Positions 55,396 to 64,000 of a stretch of 64,000 nt of DNA are shown here, one piece after another. This DNA comes from Maritimibacter dapengensis. GTDB lineage: Bacteria > Pseudomonadota > Alphaproteobacteria > Rhodobacterales > Rhodobacteraceae. Numbering within the stretch: the stretch's first letter is position 1; every line of letters starts with the position of its first letter. The position numbers and the translations under genes were made by a program. The notes beneath the pieces are model-generated. The model saw only the letters and a program-made list of their open reading frames with translations, was not told where the DNA came from and did no database searches. Location of the stretch: positions 1-64,000 of the forward strand of contig NZ_JAHUZE010000001.1 of the NCBI RefSeq assembly GCF_019218265.1. Direction: 5' to 3'.

Positions 55396-56655
55396 TCATG
55401 CCTTAACCAGAACGCTGATGAAGAACCCGTCCATCCCGCCGATGTCAGACCAGTAATCCGGCCGCAAGCGAAGCCCCTCCGGCCCGATCCAGCCCGCGTC
55501 GATCCCGGGAATCGCAAGTGCGTCCAGGTCGACCGTCAGCCCGTCGTGGCGGCCCACGGCGTCGCGCACCTGCTCCTCGCCCTCGTCGATGAGCAGGCTA
55601 CATGTGCAATAGATAAGCCGCCCGCCGGGGTTCAGAAGCCCGAGCGCCCGGTCGATCAAATGCTCCTGCAATTCGAACAGGCCGGGGAAGTCCGAGCCGT
55701 CCTTGGCCTGCGGCAGGTCGGGATGCCGACGGATCGTCCCGGTGGCCGTGCAGGGCGCGTCGAGCAGAACCGCGTCGAACGGCCCACCTTCGTATTCAAG
55801 CGCATCGGCCACGACCAACCCGGCGGACAAGCCGCAGCGCGCGAGGTTCTCCTCCACCCGCGCCATGCGCCCCTCCGAGATGTCCAAAGCGGTCACCTCC
55901 GCTCCGGCGGCGGCGAGTTGCAGGGTCTTGCCCCCCGGTGCGGCGCACAGGTCCAGCACCCGCGCCCCGGCCTCCGGTGCGAGCACCTTGGCGGGGATCG
56001 CAGCGGCGGCATCCTGCACCCACCAGTCGCCCGACTCGAAGCCGGGCAGGCTTGAGACCTGTCCATAATCCGCCAGCCGCACCGACCCCGTGGGCGTCAG
56101 CATGCCGCCAAGCGCGTCGGCCACGGCTCCCGCGTCTGCCTTCACGCTGATATCGAGCGGCGCGCCCCGGTAATGCGCGGCTTCCATCGCCTCGACAGCC
56201 GGCTTGCCGTAATCGTCGGTGAGCGGCTTTCGCAGCCACTTCGGCAGCCGCGGCACCGGCAACCTCTCCCAGCCCTCGGGGTCGATCTGCCGCAAGACCG
56301 CGTTGACCAGCCCGGCCATCCCGGCCGTCTTCTTGTCGGCCCGCGCAAGGCTCACCGCCGAATTGACCACACCATGCGATGCCTCGCCCATCTCGCAGAT
56401 CTCGGCCACGCCAAGACGCAAGATGTTGAGAATGCGCGGCGGCGGGCGTTTGCGCAGATGCGGCCCCAGCGCCCGGTCGGCGCGGTCCATCACGCGCAAC
56501 GTCGTGGTGACGAGCCGTTGGGCGCGGGCACGATCGGGCGGGGCGAGACGTGCAAGGCGCTTGGGCGCGACCTCGGACAATAGCCGCTTGTCCTCGGTCA
56601 CCGCGCCGATCAAATCGAGCGCCACCTTGCGCAGAGCCGTCGGGTCACCCGCCAT
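55396..56655 (-). CDS. rsmB: 16S rRNA (cytosine) methyltransferase RsmB
   Basis: A 419-residue RNA m5C methyltransferase. The N-terminal NusB-like helical domain (residues 1-140) is followed by the RsmB/NOL1 catalytic domain: VQDAAAAIPAKVLAPEAG, LDLCAAPGGKTLQLAA (SAM site), LLDAPCTATGTIRRHPDL with the second catalytic cysteine, and IYCTCSLLIDEGE with the first. It makes m5C967 of 16S rRNA. The start at 56655 is supported by the usual MAGDPTALRKVALDL opening. It heads the minus-strand run rsmB, heparinase, purH, lspA. Confidence 0.9.
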   Translation of the reverse strand: MAGDPTALRKVALDLIGAVTEDKRLLSEVAPKRLARLAPPDRARAQRLVTTTLRVMDRADRALGPHLRKRPPPRILNILRLGVAEICEMGEASHGVVNSAVSLARADKKTAGMAGLVNAVLRQIDPEGWERLPVPRLPKWLRKPLTDDYGKPAVEAMEAAHYRGAPLDISVKADAGAVADALGGMLTPTGSVRLADYGQVSSLPGFESGDWWVQDAAAAIPAKVLAPEAGARVLDLCAAPGGKTLQLAAAGAEVTALDISEGRMARVEENLARCGLSAGLVVADALEYEGGPFDAVLLDAPCTATGTIRRHPDLPQAKDGSDFPGLFELQEHLIDRALGLLNPGGRLIYCTCSLLIDEGEEQVRDAVGRHDGLTVDLDALAIPGIDAGWIGPEGLRLRPDYWSDIGGMDGFFISVLVKA

Positions 56656-56720
56656 AGCCGATCCTTTGCCAATCCACCCGGCAGGGCCTATATCATGCTC
56701 AGCATCGAAGGAAGTCCGAG

Positions 56721-56918
56721 ATGAGCGACGAGACCCAGAAAGACCCGAAACCCGATCTGCCCCCCGCCGCGCTTCGTGCATTGGCCGAGGCTGAGGAACG
56801 CCGAAAGGCCGCTGAAGCGGCGGCCAGCGAATTGCCGAAGGAATACGGCGGGCGCGACGGGCCTGAACCCGTGCGCTACGGGGATTGGGAGAAAAAGGGC
56901 CTCGCCATCGACTTCTGA
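56721..56918 (+). CDS. DUF1674 (SdhAF4-type) protein
   Basis: A 65-residue acidic-charged protein. The C terminus is the DUF1674 signature: PKEYGGRDGPEPVRYGDWEKKGLAIDF. The family is homologous to succinate dehydrogenase assembly factor 4, which binds flavinated SdhA before assembly. The N-terminal half is a disordered Glu/Ala-rich stretch. It lies divergent to rsmB. Length and end are typical. Confidence 0.88.
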   Translation: MSDETQKDPKPDLPPAALRALAEAEERRKAAEAAASELPKEYGGRDGPEPVRYGDWEKKGLAIDF

Positions 56919-56936
56919 TCGCGGCGAAGTTCGCGC

Positions 56937-57302
56937 TTACGACCCGATGGGTTCCTGCCGGTGATGGGTCAGGAGCCATTCCCCGCCCATCTTCACATAG
57001 GTGCTGTCGCATTTGGCGACATAAATCGCCTCACCGTTCTGCCAGCCTTCGGCACGGTATGTCAGCCGCACCTTGTTTCCCAGCATCTCGCGGCTGCGGT
57101 CGAAGAACACGACCTTTTCCCAGCGCGGGGCGTTCTCGAGGGCGGCAAGGATCTGCGGCCCCTTGAGCGTCCCGGTCGGCTCGGGAAATTCCATCACCGC
57201 ATCCGGCACCATGTTCGCACGGTAGAAATCCGGCCCTTCGAGCCAGAAATTCTCTTCTTCGGCCCAGAAGCTCTCAGTCTTCATAACGTCATCTGTGTCC
57301 AT
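56937..57302 (-). CDS. NTF2-like / DUF4440-type protein
   Basis: A small soluble protein of about 121 residues of the SnoaL/NTF2-like fold (an N-terminal helix, then WLEGPDFYRANMVPDAVMEFPEPTG and ALENAPRWEKVVFFDR, KVRLTYRAEGWQNGEAIYVAKCDSTYVKMGGEWLLTHHRQ). A ligand or small enzyme role is possible. The start is uncertain: an ATG at 57302, a later ATG at 57284, or a TTG at 57320. It converges on the DUF1674 gene. Confidence 0.7.
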   Translation of the reverse strand: MDTDDVMKTESFWAEEENFWLEGPDFYRANMVPDAVMEFPEPTGTLKGPQILAALENAPRWEKVVFFDRSREMLGNKVRLTYRAEGWQNGEAIYVAKCDSTYVKMGGEWLLTHHRQEPIGS

Positions 57303-57420
57303 CATGGGATGGTAACGCAAATCGCCCCCGGAAGTTCAACGTTACGTCGGTCGCCCCGGCCTCTGGTCGTTCCGGATCACATGCCCTATCTGTTGTGAGC
57401 GCAAACAGGGGGAGAGACGG

Positions 57421-58362
57421 ATGGCTCCGATCATCTCGGTCAAGGACCTTACCAAGACCTACGAAAACGGCTTCGAAGCGCTGAAAGGCATCAACCTCGA
57501 CATCGAAGAGGGCGAGGTGCTCGCGCTGCTGGGCCCGAACGGTGCGGGCAAGACCACGCTGATCTCGATCATCTGCGGGATCGCGAACAAGTCGGGCGGG
57601 AGCGTGACCGTGGGCGGCCACGACATCACCCGCGATTTCCGCAAGGCGCGCGACATGATCGGGCTTGTGCCGCAGGAAATGGCAGTCGAGGTGTTCGAGA
57701 AAGTCATCGACACCGTGAAATTCTCGCGCGGCCTCTTCGGCAAGGGCAAAGACCCGGCGCATATCGAACGGGTCCTGCGCGACCTCACCCTGTGGGACAA
57801 GAAGGACAACCGCATCCGCGAATTGTCCGGTGGCATGAAGCGCCGCGTGATGATCGCCAAGGCATTGTCCCACGAACCCCGCGTTCTGTTCCTCGACGAA
57901 CCCACGGCGGGCGTCGACGTGGAGCTTCGCAAGGAGATGTGGGACGTGATGCGCGAACTGAAAAAATCGGGCGTCACGATCATTCTCACTACGCATTACA
58001 TCGAGGAAGCCGAGGCGATGGCGGACCGCGTCGGCGTGATCTCCAAGGGCGAGCTTCTGGTGGTCGAGGAAACCGACTCCCTCATGAAATCGCTGGGCAA
58101 GAAGGTGCTGGAAATCGAACTCGACAAACCGGTCGACGACGTGCCCCCGGCGCTTGCCCAGAAGGGTGTCACGCTCTCACCGACCGGCAAGCTCGTCTAT
58201 ACCTATGACACCGCAGCCGAGCAGACCGGGATCACCGACATTCTCGCGGACCTTAAAAAGGCCGGCTTGCGCCTTGCCGACCTGTCCACCAAACAATCGA
58301 GCCTCGAAGACATCTTCGTGGACCTCGTCGCGCAACAGAAGGCCGAGGAGGACGCGGCATGA
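57421..58362 (+). CDS. ABC-2 type exporter ATPase
   Basis: A 313-residue ATPase of the DrrA/NodI group. Walker A is [12 protein letters not shown], the Q-loop GLVPQE, the signature [15 protein letters not shown], Walker [15 protein letters not shown] and the switch [21 protein letters not shown]-terminal domain follows. GGGGGAG precedes the ATG. It is translationally coupled (ATGA) to the permease gene. Substrates of this pair are usually drugs, lipids or polysaccharides. Confidence 0.92.
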   Translation: MAPIISVKDLTKTYENGFEALKGINLDIEEGEVLALLGPNGAGKTTLISIICGIANKSGGSVTVGGHDITRDFRKARDMIGLVPQEMAVEVFEKVIDTVKFSRGLFGKGKDPAHIERVLRDLTLWDKKDNRIRELSGGMKRRVMIAKALSHEPRVLFLDEPTAGVDVELRKEMWDVMRELKKSGVTIILTTHYIEEAEAMADRVGVISKGELLVVEETDSLMKSLGKKVLEIELDKPVDDVPPALAQKGVTLSPTGKLVYTYDTAAEQTGITDILADLKKAGLRLADLSTKQSSLEDIFVDLVAQQKAEEDAA

Positions 58363-59120
58363 ATCTCACGGCAGTCGCCTCGATCTACAAATTCGAAATG
58401 GCCCGAACGTTCCGCTCGATCTTTCAGAGCGTGATTTCCCCGGTGGTTTCGACTTCGCTCTATTTCGTCGTGTTCGGCGCCGCGATCGGTAGCCGGATCG
58501 ACACGGTCGAGGGCATCCAGTACGGCGCGTTCATCGTGCCCGGCCTGATGATGCTCCAGATGCTCATGCAATCCGTGACCAACGCGGCGCTCGGCATCTA
58601 TTTCCCGAAGTTCATCGGCACGATCTACGAAGTGCAGTCTGCGCCGGTTTCGGTGATCGAGATCGTGATGGGCTATGTCGGGGCGGCGGCGACGAAGTCG
58701 ATGATGATCGGGTTGATCATCCTCGCCACGGCCTCGCTTTTCGTCGACCTCCAGATCCAGCACCCCTTGGCCATGCTGGCCTTCATGGTATTGACCTGTA
58801 TCAGCTTCGCGCTCTTCGGGTTCATCATCGGCATCTGGGCGGGGAATTTCGAGCAGTTGAACCTGATCCCGATGCTGGTGATCACGCCGCTCGTCTTCCT
58901 GGGCGGGGCGTTCTACTCGATCTCGATGCTGCCCGAAGCGTGGCAGACCATCGCGTTGTTCAACCCGGTCGTTTATCTCGTCTCCGGGTTCCGCTGGTCG
59001 TTCTTCTCGATGTCCGACGTGTCGGTGGGCCTGTCGCTCCTGGCCATCGCGGGGTTCCTGATCCTTTGCCTCGCCGTCATCACGTGGATCTTCAAGACCG
59101 GCTGGAAGCTTCGGTCCTGA
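58359..59120 (+). CDS. ABC-2 type exporter permease
   Basis: A 253-residue permease with six hydrophobic helices. It fits the ABC-2 family: [23 protein letters not shown] at the start, [32 protein letters not shown], and the late [45 protein letters not shown]. It starts four bases inside the ATPase gene. The pair forms a full exporter. Confidence 0.9.
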   Translation: MNLTAVASIYKFEMARTFRSIFQSVISPVVSTSLYFVVFGAAIGSRIDTVEGIQYGAFIVPGLMMLQMLMQSVTNAALGIYFPKFIGTIYEVQSAPVSVIEIVMGYVGAAATKSMMIGLIILATASLFVDLQIQHPLAMLAFMVLTCISFALFGFIIGIWAGNFEQLNLIPMLVITPLVFLGGAFYSISMLPEAWQTIALFNPVVYLVSGFRWSFFSMSDVSVGLSLLAIAGFLILCLAVITWIFKTGWKLRS

Positions 59121-59214
59121 TCCGCATGAGCGAACCTGACGTCGCGGCCACATCGTTGCACAATTAGCCGTGTGGGCCTTGTGGCCCCCATGACCCGCCT
59201 CTACATCGGACAGC

Positions 59215-60012
59215 ATGAAACGCTGGATCCCCTTCATGACACCCGACCCGGTGGTCGCGGTCATCCGCCTGCATGGGCAGATTTCCACGGGCACGCGCGG
59301 GCAGCTCAACGACGTCGCCATGGCCCCGGCCATCGAGCGCGCCTTCCGCAAAGGCAGCCCCAAGGCCGTCGCGTTATCGATCAATTCGCCCGGCGGAAGC
59401 CCGGTGCAGTCCTCGCTCATCGCAGCCCGGATCAAGCGATTGTCGGAAGAGAAGGAAATCCCGGTCTTCGCCTTTGTCGAGGATGCCGCGGCCTCGGGCG
59501 GCTACTGGCTCGCCTGCGCGGCCGACACGATCTACGTCGACCGCTCGTCCATCGTCGGCTCCATCGGCGTCATCATGGCCAGCTTCGGCTTCGCGGATTT
59601 CATCGGCAAGCACGGGGTGGAGCGTCGGGTCTATACCTCGGGCGAGTCGAAATCGCAGCTCGACCCGTTCAAACCCGAAGACCCGAAGGACGTGGAGCAT
59701 ATCAAGGAGATCGGCGGCGACATCCATGACGCTTTCATCGAACACGTCAAAGCGGCGCGGGGCGACCGGCTCTCGGATGATCCCAAGCTCTTTTCCGGTC
59801 AGTTCTGGACCGGCACCAAGGGCATCGAACTAGGGCTCGCGGACGAGATCGGGCATCTGGTCCCTGTGATGAAAGAGAAATTCGGCAAGGACACGAAATT
59901 CGCGGTCTACGGGCCGAAGAAATCGCTGTTCCGTCGCTTCGGCGCGCAGATCGCGGAAGATGCGCTCACCACGCTGGATGAGCGCACCGCCTGGTCGCGG
60001 TTCGGGCTCTGA
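59215..60012 (+). CDS. S49 family peptidase (SohB/SppA-like)
   Basis: A 265-residue serine protease of the signal-peptide-peptidase family. It has ALSINSPGGSPVQSSLIAARI, FVEDAAASGGYWLACAADTIYVD and SSIVGSIGVIMAS, the last holding the residues around the nucleophile. No N-terminal membrane helix is present, unlike E. coli SppA, which is common in this group. It probably digests cleaved signal peptides or small hydrophobic fragments. It is followed by a small zinc-ribbon gene and an antiporter gene in a tight run. Confidence 0.85.
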   Translation: MKRWIPFMTPDPVVAVIRLHGQISTGTRGQLNDVAMAPAIERAFRKGSPKAVALSINSPGGSPVQSSLIAARIKRLSEEKEIPVFAFVEDAAASGGYWLACAADTIYVDRSSIVGSIGVIMASFGFADFIGKHGVERRVYTSGESKSQLDPFKPEDPKDVEHIKEIGGDIHDAFIEHVKAARGDRLSDDPKLFSGQFWTGTKGIELGLADEIGHLVPVMKEKFGKDTKFAVYGPKKSLFRRFGAQIAEDALTTLDERTAWSRFGL

Positions 60013-60015
60013 TCC

Positions 60016-60177
60016 ATGATCATCAAGATCATCTCGCTGTTTCTGATCGGTATGCTGGTGCTCGCCATTTTCGGGCGCCTGCGCATTCCCGGCGTGACCA
60101 AGCTGTCGAACCGGAAATGCCCGAAATGCGGCCGCCCCCGTCTGGGCAAGGGCCCTTGTGACTGCGGTCATTCATGA
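60016..60177 (+). CDS. small membrane protein with zinc ribbon
   Basis: A 53-residue protein. The N-terminal half (residues 2-20, IIKIISLFLIGMLVLAIFG) is one membrane helix. The C-terminal part has a basic stretch and a KCPKCGRPRLGKGPCDCGHS end with CxxC...CxC, a short zinc ribbon. It starts four bases after the S49 gene stop, and its TGA overlaps the antiporter start as ATGA. The tight coupling on both sides and the intact cysteines make it a likely real gene that automatic callers can miss for size. Function unknown. Confidence 0.75.
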   Translation: MIIKIISLFLIGMLVLAIFGRLRIPGVTKLSNRKCPKCGRPRLGKGPCDCGHS

Positions 60178-61166
60178 TCGTCGATCTGCTCTACGCCTCC
60201 CTCGGCCTCGTGATCCTGCTTCTGGCCGGTGACAGCCTCGTCAAAGGCGCGGTGAACCTCGCGCTCAGGCTGGGCATCCCGGCCCTGATCGTATCGCTCA
60301 CCGTGGTCGCGTTCGGCACCTCCGCACCCGAGCTTCTGATCTCGGTGCAAGCTGTGCTCGACGGCGTGCCGGGCCTCGCGCTGGGCAACGTCGTAGGGTC
60401 GAACACGGCAAACATCTTGCTCGTCCTCGGCATACCAGCGCTCCTGAAAGGGCTCGAGACGAAGAACTGCGATTCCAAACGCAACTACGTTCAGATGATG
60501 GCCGCCTCGGTCCTCTTCATCGCGCTCGCCTTCAGCGGCGCCTACGGCTGGTTGCAAGGTCTCATCCTGCTCGCCGGCCTCGCCTTCATGCTCATCTCCG
60601 CGTCCCGCGCCGCCATGTCCCATAGGCGCGAAATGGTCGCGATAGCCCAAGCCAAAGGCAAGGATATCGACGAAGCGGTTCTGGACGAACAGGAAGACCT
60701 CGAAGGCGTAGACCCGGACCTTCCGGGGTGGAAGATCGCGCTGTTCCTCGCCCTCGGGCTGGTCGGCCTGCCGCTTGGCGCGAGCCTCCTGGTGGACGCC
60801 TCGACCAATATCGCGCGAGATATCGGCGTGTCCGAAACCGTGATCGGGCTGACACTCGTTGCCGTGGGCACCTCGCTCCCGGAACTCGCGACCACCGTCA
60901 TGGCCGCTTACCGCCGTCAGGCCGACGTGGCGATCGGCAACGTGATCGGCTCGAACATGTTCAACCTGCTGGGCATCATCGGCATCGCCGCGCTGGTCGG
61001 CCCGATCCCGGTCGACCCTGAAATGCTTCGCTTCGACATGTGGGTGATGCTGGCGTCCTCCTTTCTCCTCGCCCCCTTCGTGTTCAAAGGCTGGCGCATG
61101 GGCCGCCGCTGGGGCCTTGCCTTCGCGGCGCTCTACGTCGCCTATGTCTGGGCGGTGCTGGCATGA
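60174..61166 (+). CDS. calcium/sodium antiporter (CaCA family)
   Basis: A 330-residue antiporter with about ten helices in two homologous halves. Each half carries the ion-binding repeat: VVAFGTSAPELLIS with LGNVVGSNTANILLVLG, and VAVGTSLPELATT with IGNVIGSNMFNLLGIIG. A charged cytoplasmic loop (about 155-185) lies between the halves. The family exchanges calcium for sodium or protons at the inner membrane. It is coupled to the small zinc-ribbon gene upstream and the SDR gene downstream (stop and start overlap). Confidence 0.92.
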   Translation: MIVDLLYASLGLVILLLAGDSLVKGAVNLALRLGIPALIVSLTVVAFGTSAPELLISVQAVLDGVPGLALGNVVGSNTANILLVLGIPALLKGLETKNCDSKRNYVQMMAASVLFIALAFSGAYGWLQGLILLAGLAFMLISASRAAMSHRREMVAIAQAKGKDIDEAVLDEQEDLEGVDPDLPGWKIALFLALGLVGLPLGASLLVDASTNIARDIGVSETVIGLTLVAVGTSLPELATTVMAAYRRQADVAIGNVIGSNMFNLLGIIGIAALVGPIPVDPEMLRFDMWVMLASSFLLAPFVFKGWRMGRRWGLAFAALYVAYVWAVLA

Positions 61167-61942
61167 GGGCGGCACTCGTCACCGGAGCCGGCGGTCGTCT
61201 CGGCCGCGCCATGGCGATCACGCTGGCCGAGAAGGGCCTCGACGTGGCCGTCCACTACGGCCATTCCGAAGACGGTGCCGAGGAAACCCGCACCGCCTGT
61301 GAGGCGCTGGGCGTGCGCGCCGTGACGCTACAAGCCGACCTGCTCGACCCGAAGGCGGTCGACGGGCTGATCGCCGCCGCAACGAAGGCGTTGGGCAAAC
61401 CGCTCGACCTCCTCGTCAACAACGCCTCGATCTTCGAATACGACACGCTCGACACGGCGACGGCGGAAAGCTGGGACCGCCACATCGGCTCGAACCTCCG
61501 CGCGCCCTTTTTCCTGACCCAGGCCTTCGCGGCGCAGGCCCCCGATCCGGCCACTGACGACCGGGGCGAACCCATCGCACAGGCGCTCGTCGTGAACATG
61601 ATCGACCAGCGGGTGAAAAAGCTCACCCCGCACTTCATGACATACACCATCGCCAAAATGGGCCTCTGGGCCTTCACCCAGACCGCGGCGCGTGCGCTTG
61701 CCCCGCGTGTCCGGGTCAACGCGATCGCCCCCGGACCGACACTTCAGGGCGCCCACCAGTCGGACAAGGACTTCGCCCATCAACGTCAGAACACCGTGCT
61801 CGAACGCGGCTCCGACCCGGACGATATCACGGGCGCGCTTTTGTATTTCATCTCCGCAAAAGCGGTTTCCGGTCAGATGATTGCGACCGATGGCGGTCAG
61901 CATCTCGGGTGGCAAACCCCCGAAATCCTCGATCGCGACTGA
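61163..61942 (+). CDS. SDR family oxidoreductase
   Basis: A 259-residue short-chain dehydrogenase/reductase. The cofactor site is ALVTGAGGRLGRAMA, the middle NNASIFEYD, and the catalytic pair is Tyr-xxx-Lys in YTIAKMGLW. The C-terminal AIAPGPTL and GQMIATDGGQHLGW are typical. The pattern resembles pteridine-reductase-like (FolM-type) SDRs. Its start overlaps the antiporter stop by four bases. Substrate uncertain. Confidence 0.85.
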   Translation: MRAALVTGAGGRLGRAMAITLAEKGLDVAVHYGHSEDGAEETRTACEALGVRAVTLQADLLDPKAVDGLIAAATKALGKPLDLLVNNASIFEYDTLDTATAESWDRHIGSNLRAPFFLTQAFAAQAPDPATDDRGEPIAQALVVNMIDQRVKKLTPHFMTYTIAKMGLWAFTQTAARALAPRVRVNAIAPGPTLQGAHQSDKDFAHQRQNTVLERGSDPDDITGALLYFISAKAVSGQMIATDGGQHLGWQTPEILDRD

Positions 61943-62254
61943 CCTGCATCAACCCAGTAGATGTGACGCAAGGTCGCGACTTGTGCACGGTGCTTGGGGC
62001 TTGCCGAAATCAAACATGAAAAATTGCGGATTATCAGTTATTTACAAAACATACATATTTTTAGGTAGCAAATTCAAATACTTAGATGTCCGCCTAAAAA
62101 TTAAGCAAGTTACGGGAATGCTTGTGAAACAAGGGATTTTCGCAAAAGCGGGCTTTTCTTCCACGAACTTATCCACAGATTCTGTGGAGTTGTTTTCACT
62201 TGTCGCCACCTCGGTATCATTGCAGCCAGAACGAAGAATCAGCGAGCAGACCTG
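61943..62254. promoter_or_regulatory. AT-rich uvrC leader with consensus DnaA box
   Basis: A 312-base spacer that is plainly more A/T-rich than its flanks. It holds TTATCCACA (62169-62177), the consensus DnaA box, inside the perfect palindrome CCACAGATTCTGTGG (62173-62187), and a near-match TTATTTACA (62038-62046). No gene is seen. It may carry the uvrC promoter, a DnaA-controlled promoter or a replication-related element. Confidence 0.4.
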
Positions 62255-64000
62255 ATGACCGACACCGATCCCAATGTTTCCACGGATACAAAACGCACAG
62301 GTCACGCCGTGATCGCGGAATATGTGCGCCAGTTGAACAATGCGCCGGGGGTCTACCGGATGCTCGACGGGCAGGGGCGGGTACTCTATGTCGGCAAAGC
62401 CAAGAGCCTGAAGAACCGCGTATCCAACTACGCCAACCGCTCGGGCCATTCCGCCCGGATCGCGCGGATGATCTCGCAGACGGCGTCGATGATGTTCCTC
62501 ACCACGAAGACCGAGACCGAGGCGCTCCTTCTCGAACAGAACCTTATCAAGCAGCTCAAGCCGCATTTCAACGTGCTCCTGCGCGATGACAAATCCTTCC
62601 CGAACATCCTCGTCACGAAAGACCACGCCTATCCCCAGATCCGCAAACATCGGGGCGCGAAGAAGACAAAGGGCGCCTATTACGGCCCCTTCGCCTCTGC
62701 CGATGCGGTGAACCGCACGCTGAACCAGTTGCAGAAGGTGTTTCTCCTGCGAAACTGCTCCGACAGCATGTTCGAAAGCCGCACGCGCCCCTGTCTGCTC
62801 TACCAGATCAAGCGCTGCGCCGGCCCCTGCGTGGGCAAGGTGAGCGAAGCCGATTATGCCGACCTCGTGAAGGACGCCGAACGGTTCCTGTCAGGCCGCA
62901 CGACCAAGGTGCAATCGGAACTGGCCGAAGAGATGCAGGCGGCCTCCGACGCGATGGAATTCGAACGCGCAGCGGCCCTGCGCGACCGGATCGCGGCGTT
63001 GACCAAGGTCCAAAGCTCCCAAGGCATCAACCCGCGCGGCGTGACCGAAGCGGACGTGATCGCTCTCCACATGGAGGGCGGGCAGGCCTGCGTGCAGGTC
63101 TTCTTCATCCGCGCCAACCAGAATTGGGGGAACAAGGATTTCTACCCCAAGACCGGCGCGGGCGCGGACGAGGCCGAAGTGCTGCGCGGCTTCATCGGCC
63201 AGTTCTACGACACCAAGGAACCGGCGCGGACGCTGCTCTTGTCACACGACATCGAGGAACGCGACCTCATGGCCGAAGCGTTGACGGAAAAGCTCGGGCG
63301 CAAGGTCGAGATCGCCGTGCCCCAACGGGGCGAGAAGATGGAACTCGTGTCCAACGCCGCCCGCAACGCCCGCGAGTCGCTCGGCCGGAAAATGGCCGAA
63401 AGCGCGACGCAGGCGAAACTGCTGTCAGGTCTGGCCGAAGCTTTCGACCTCGACGCCCCCCCGGCCCGGATCGAGGTCTACGACAACTCCCACATTCAGG
63501 GCGCACATGCGGTCGGCGCCATGATCGTGGCCGGCCCGGACGGCTACATGAAAAGTCAGTATCGGAAGTTCAACATCAAGGGCGACGGCCTGACCCCCGG
63601 CGACGATTTCGGGATGATGAAAGAGGTGCTGACACGTCGCTTCAAACGGCTTCTGAAAGAAGACCCGGATCGCGAGTCCGAAGCCTGGCCCGACCTCCTC
63701 CTGATCGACGGCGGGGCGGGGCAGGTGTCCGCGGTTCAGCAGATCATGGAGGATCTCGGCGTCGAGGACATCGCCATGATCGGCGTCGCGAAAGGCATAG
63801 ACCGCGACGCGGGCAAGGAGGAATTCCACCGCACCGGCAAACGCCCCATGGCGCTCCGGCGCAACGACCCCGTGCTCTACTTCATCCAGCGCCTGCGCGA
63901 CGAAGCCCACCGTTTCGCCATCGGCACCCACCGCGCGAAGCGGTCCAAGACGATTGCGGCCAACCCTCTCGACGATGTGCCCGGTGTCGGCGCAGGACGG
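62255..64000 (+). CDS. uvrC: UvrABC excinuclease subunit C (3' end outside window)
   Basis: The first 582 codons of UvrC, open to the window end. The GIY-YIG nuclease domain is at the N terminus ([28 protein letters not shown]), followed by [16 protein letters not shown], the UVR coiled coil (about 200-240) and the RNase-H-like UvrC domain with [18 protein letters not shown] and [15 protein letters not shown]. The last visible residues begin the helix-hairpin-helix part ([11 protein letters not shown]). UvrC cuts both sides of a lesion in nucleotide excision repair. The start at 62255 follows an AGCGAGC stretch and has no overlap with upstream genes. Confidence 0.95.
   Translation, partial: MTDTDPNVSTDTKRTGHAVIAEYVRQLNNAPGVYRMLDGQGRVLYVGKAKSLKNRVSNYANRSGHSARIARMISQTASMMFLTTKTETEALLLEQNLIKQLKPHFNVLLRDDKSFPNILVTKDHAYPQIRKHRGAKKTKGAYYGPFASADAVNRTLNQLQKVFLLRNCSDSMFESRTRPCLLYQIKRCAGPCVGKVSEADYADLVKDAERFLSGRTTKVQSELAEEMQAASDAMEFERAAALRDRIAALTKVQSSQGINPRGVTEADVIALHMEGGQACVQVFFIRANQNWGNKDFYPKTGAGADEAEVLRGFIGQFYDTKEPARTLLLSHDIEERDLMAEALTEKLGRKVEIAVPQRGEKMELVSNAARNARESLGRKMAESATQAKLLSGLAEAFDLDAPPARIEVYDNSHIQGAHAVGAMIVAGPDGYMKSQYRKFNIKGDGLTPGDDFGMMKEVLTRRFKRLLKEDPDRESEAWPDLLLIDGGAGQVSAVQQIMEDLGVEDIAMIGVAKGIDRDAGKEEFHRTGKRPMALRRNDPVLYFIQRLRDEAHRFAIGTHRAKRSKTIAANPLDDVPGVGAGR

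Overview
The window looks like the chromosome of a Roseobacter-group alphaproteobacterium (Rhodobacteraceae). From about 10.8 kb on it has the GC-rich, tightly packed, often ATGA/TGATG-overlapping gene style of that group. Several gene orders are characteristic of it: pckA divergent from chvI-chvG-hprK-rapZ-EIIA-HPr, rsmB/heparinase/purH/lspA followed by paired M16 peptidases, and DUF6473, DUF3035, DUF1674 and DUF3775 proteins. These calls rest on recognising protein families by eye, not on a database search.

Region 1 (1 to about 10.6 kb) is an accessory island, visibly richer in A/T. It starts with the end of an IS21-type element. It then carries a KTSC-domain secreted protein, an SRA-HNH modification-dependent restriction nuclease, a DUF4236 membrane protein, a small lipoprotein, a serine recombinase behind a candidate crossover site, and a decayed gene. 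Next comes a minus-strand three-gene operon: a DGQHR (DndB/DpdB-like) protein, an unrecognised 450-residue protein with a HEPN/YaaC-like helical segment, and a D12-class adenine methyltransferase. An HNH-HIT fusion protein and a UPF0149 remnant close the island. The DGQHR / unknown / methylase operon is the best candidate for an undescribed defence or DNA-modification system.

Region 2 (10.8 to 24.7 kb) is core metabolism and regulation: DUF6473, 3-hydroxybutyryl-CoA dehydrogenase, the ChvGI two-component system with an incomplete regulatory PTS (HPr kinase, RapZ, EIIA-Man, HPr) and a phospholipid acyltransferase, then pckA, a DUF3859 protein, a TauE/SafE exporter, an acyl-CoA dehydrogenase with a TetR regulator, and a histidine phosphatase.

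Region 3 (24.8 to 37.7 kb) is a substrate-uptake island. A PAS hybrid histidine kinase and its response regulator are transcribed away from a long-chain acyl-CoA synthetase, a complete branched-chain-type ABC transporter (LivG, H, M, K, F), a tandem-repeat protein of unknown function and a phenylacetate-CoA-ligase-like enzyme. Together this suggests sensing, import and CoA activation of an organic acid.

Region 4 (37.7 to 64 kb) is mostly housekeeping: a pseudo-caspase with peptidoglycan-binding domains, rpmJ, tRNA-Val(GAC), an N-formylglutamate amidohydrolase-like enzyme, dinB, recO, rmuC-mutL, a rifampin ADP-ribosyltransferase, two M16 peptidases, lspA, purH, a heparinase-like protein, rsmB, an SdhAF4-type protein, an ABC exporter, an S49 peptidase, a small zinc-ribbon protein, a CaCA antiporter, an SDR enzyme and the 5' part of uvrC, which runs off the end. 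An AT-rich stretch with a consensus DnaA box lies before uvrC. Three copies of a hairpin-rich intergenic repeat lie at 24.8, 39.5 and 39.7 kb.
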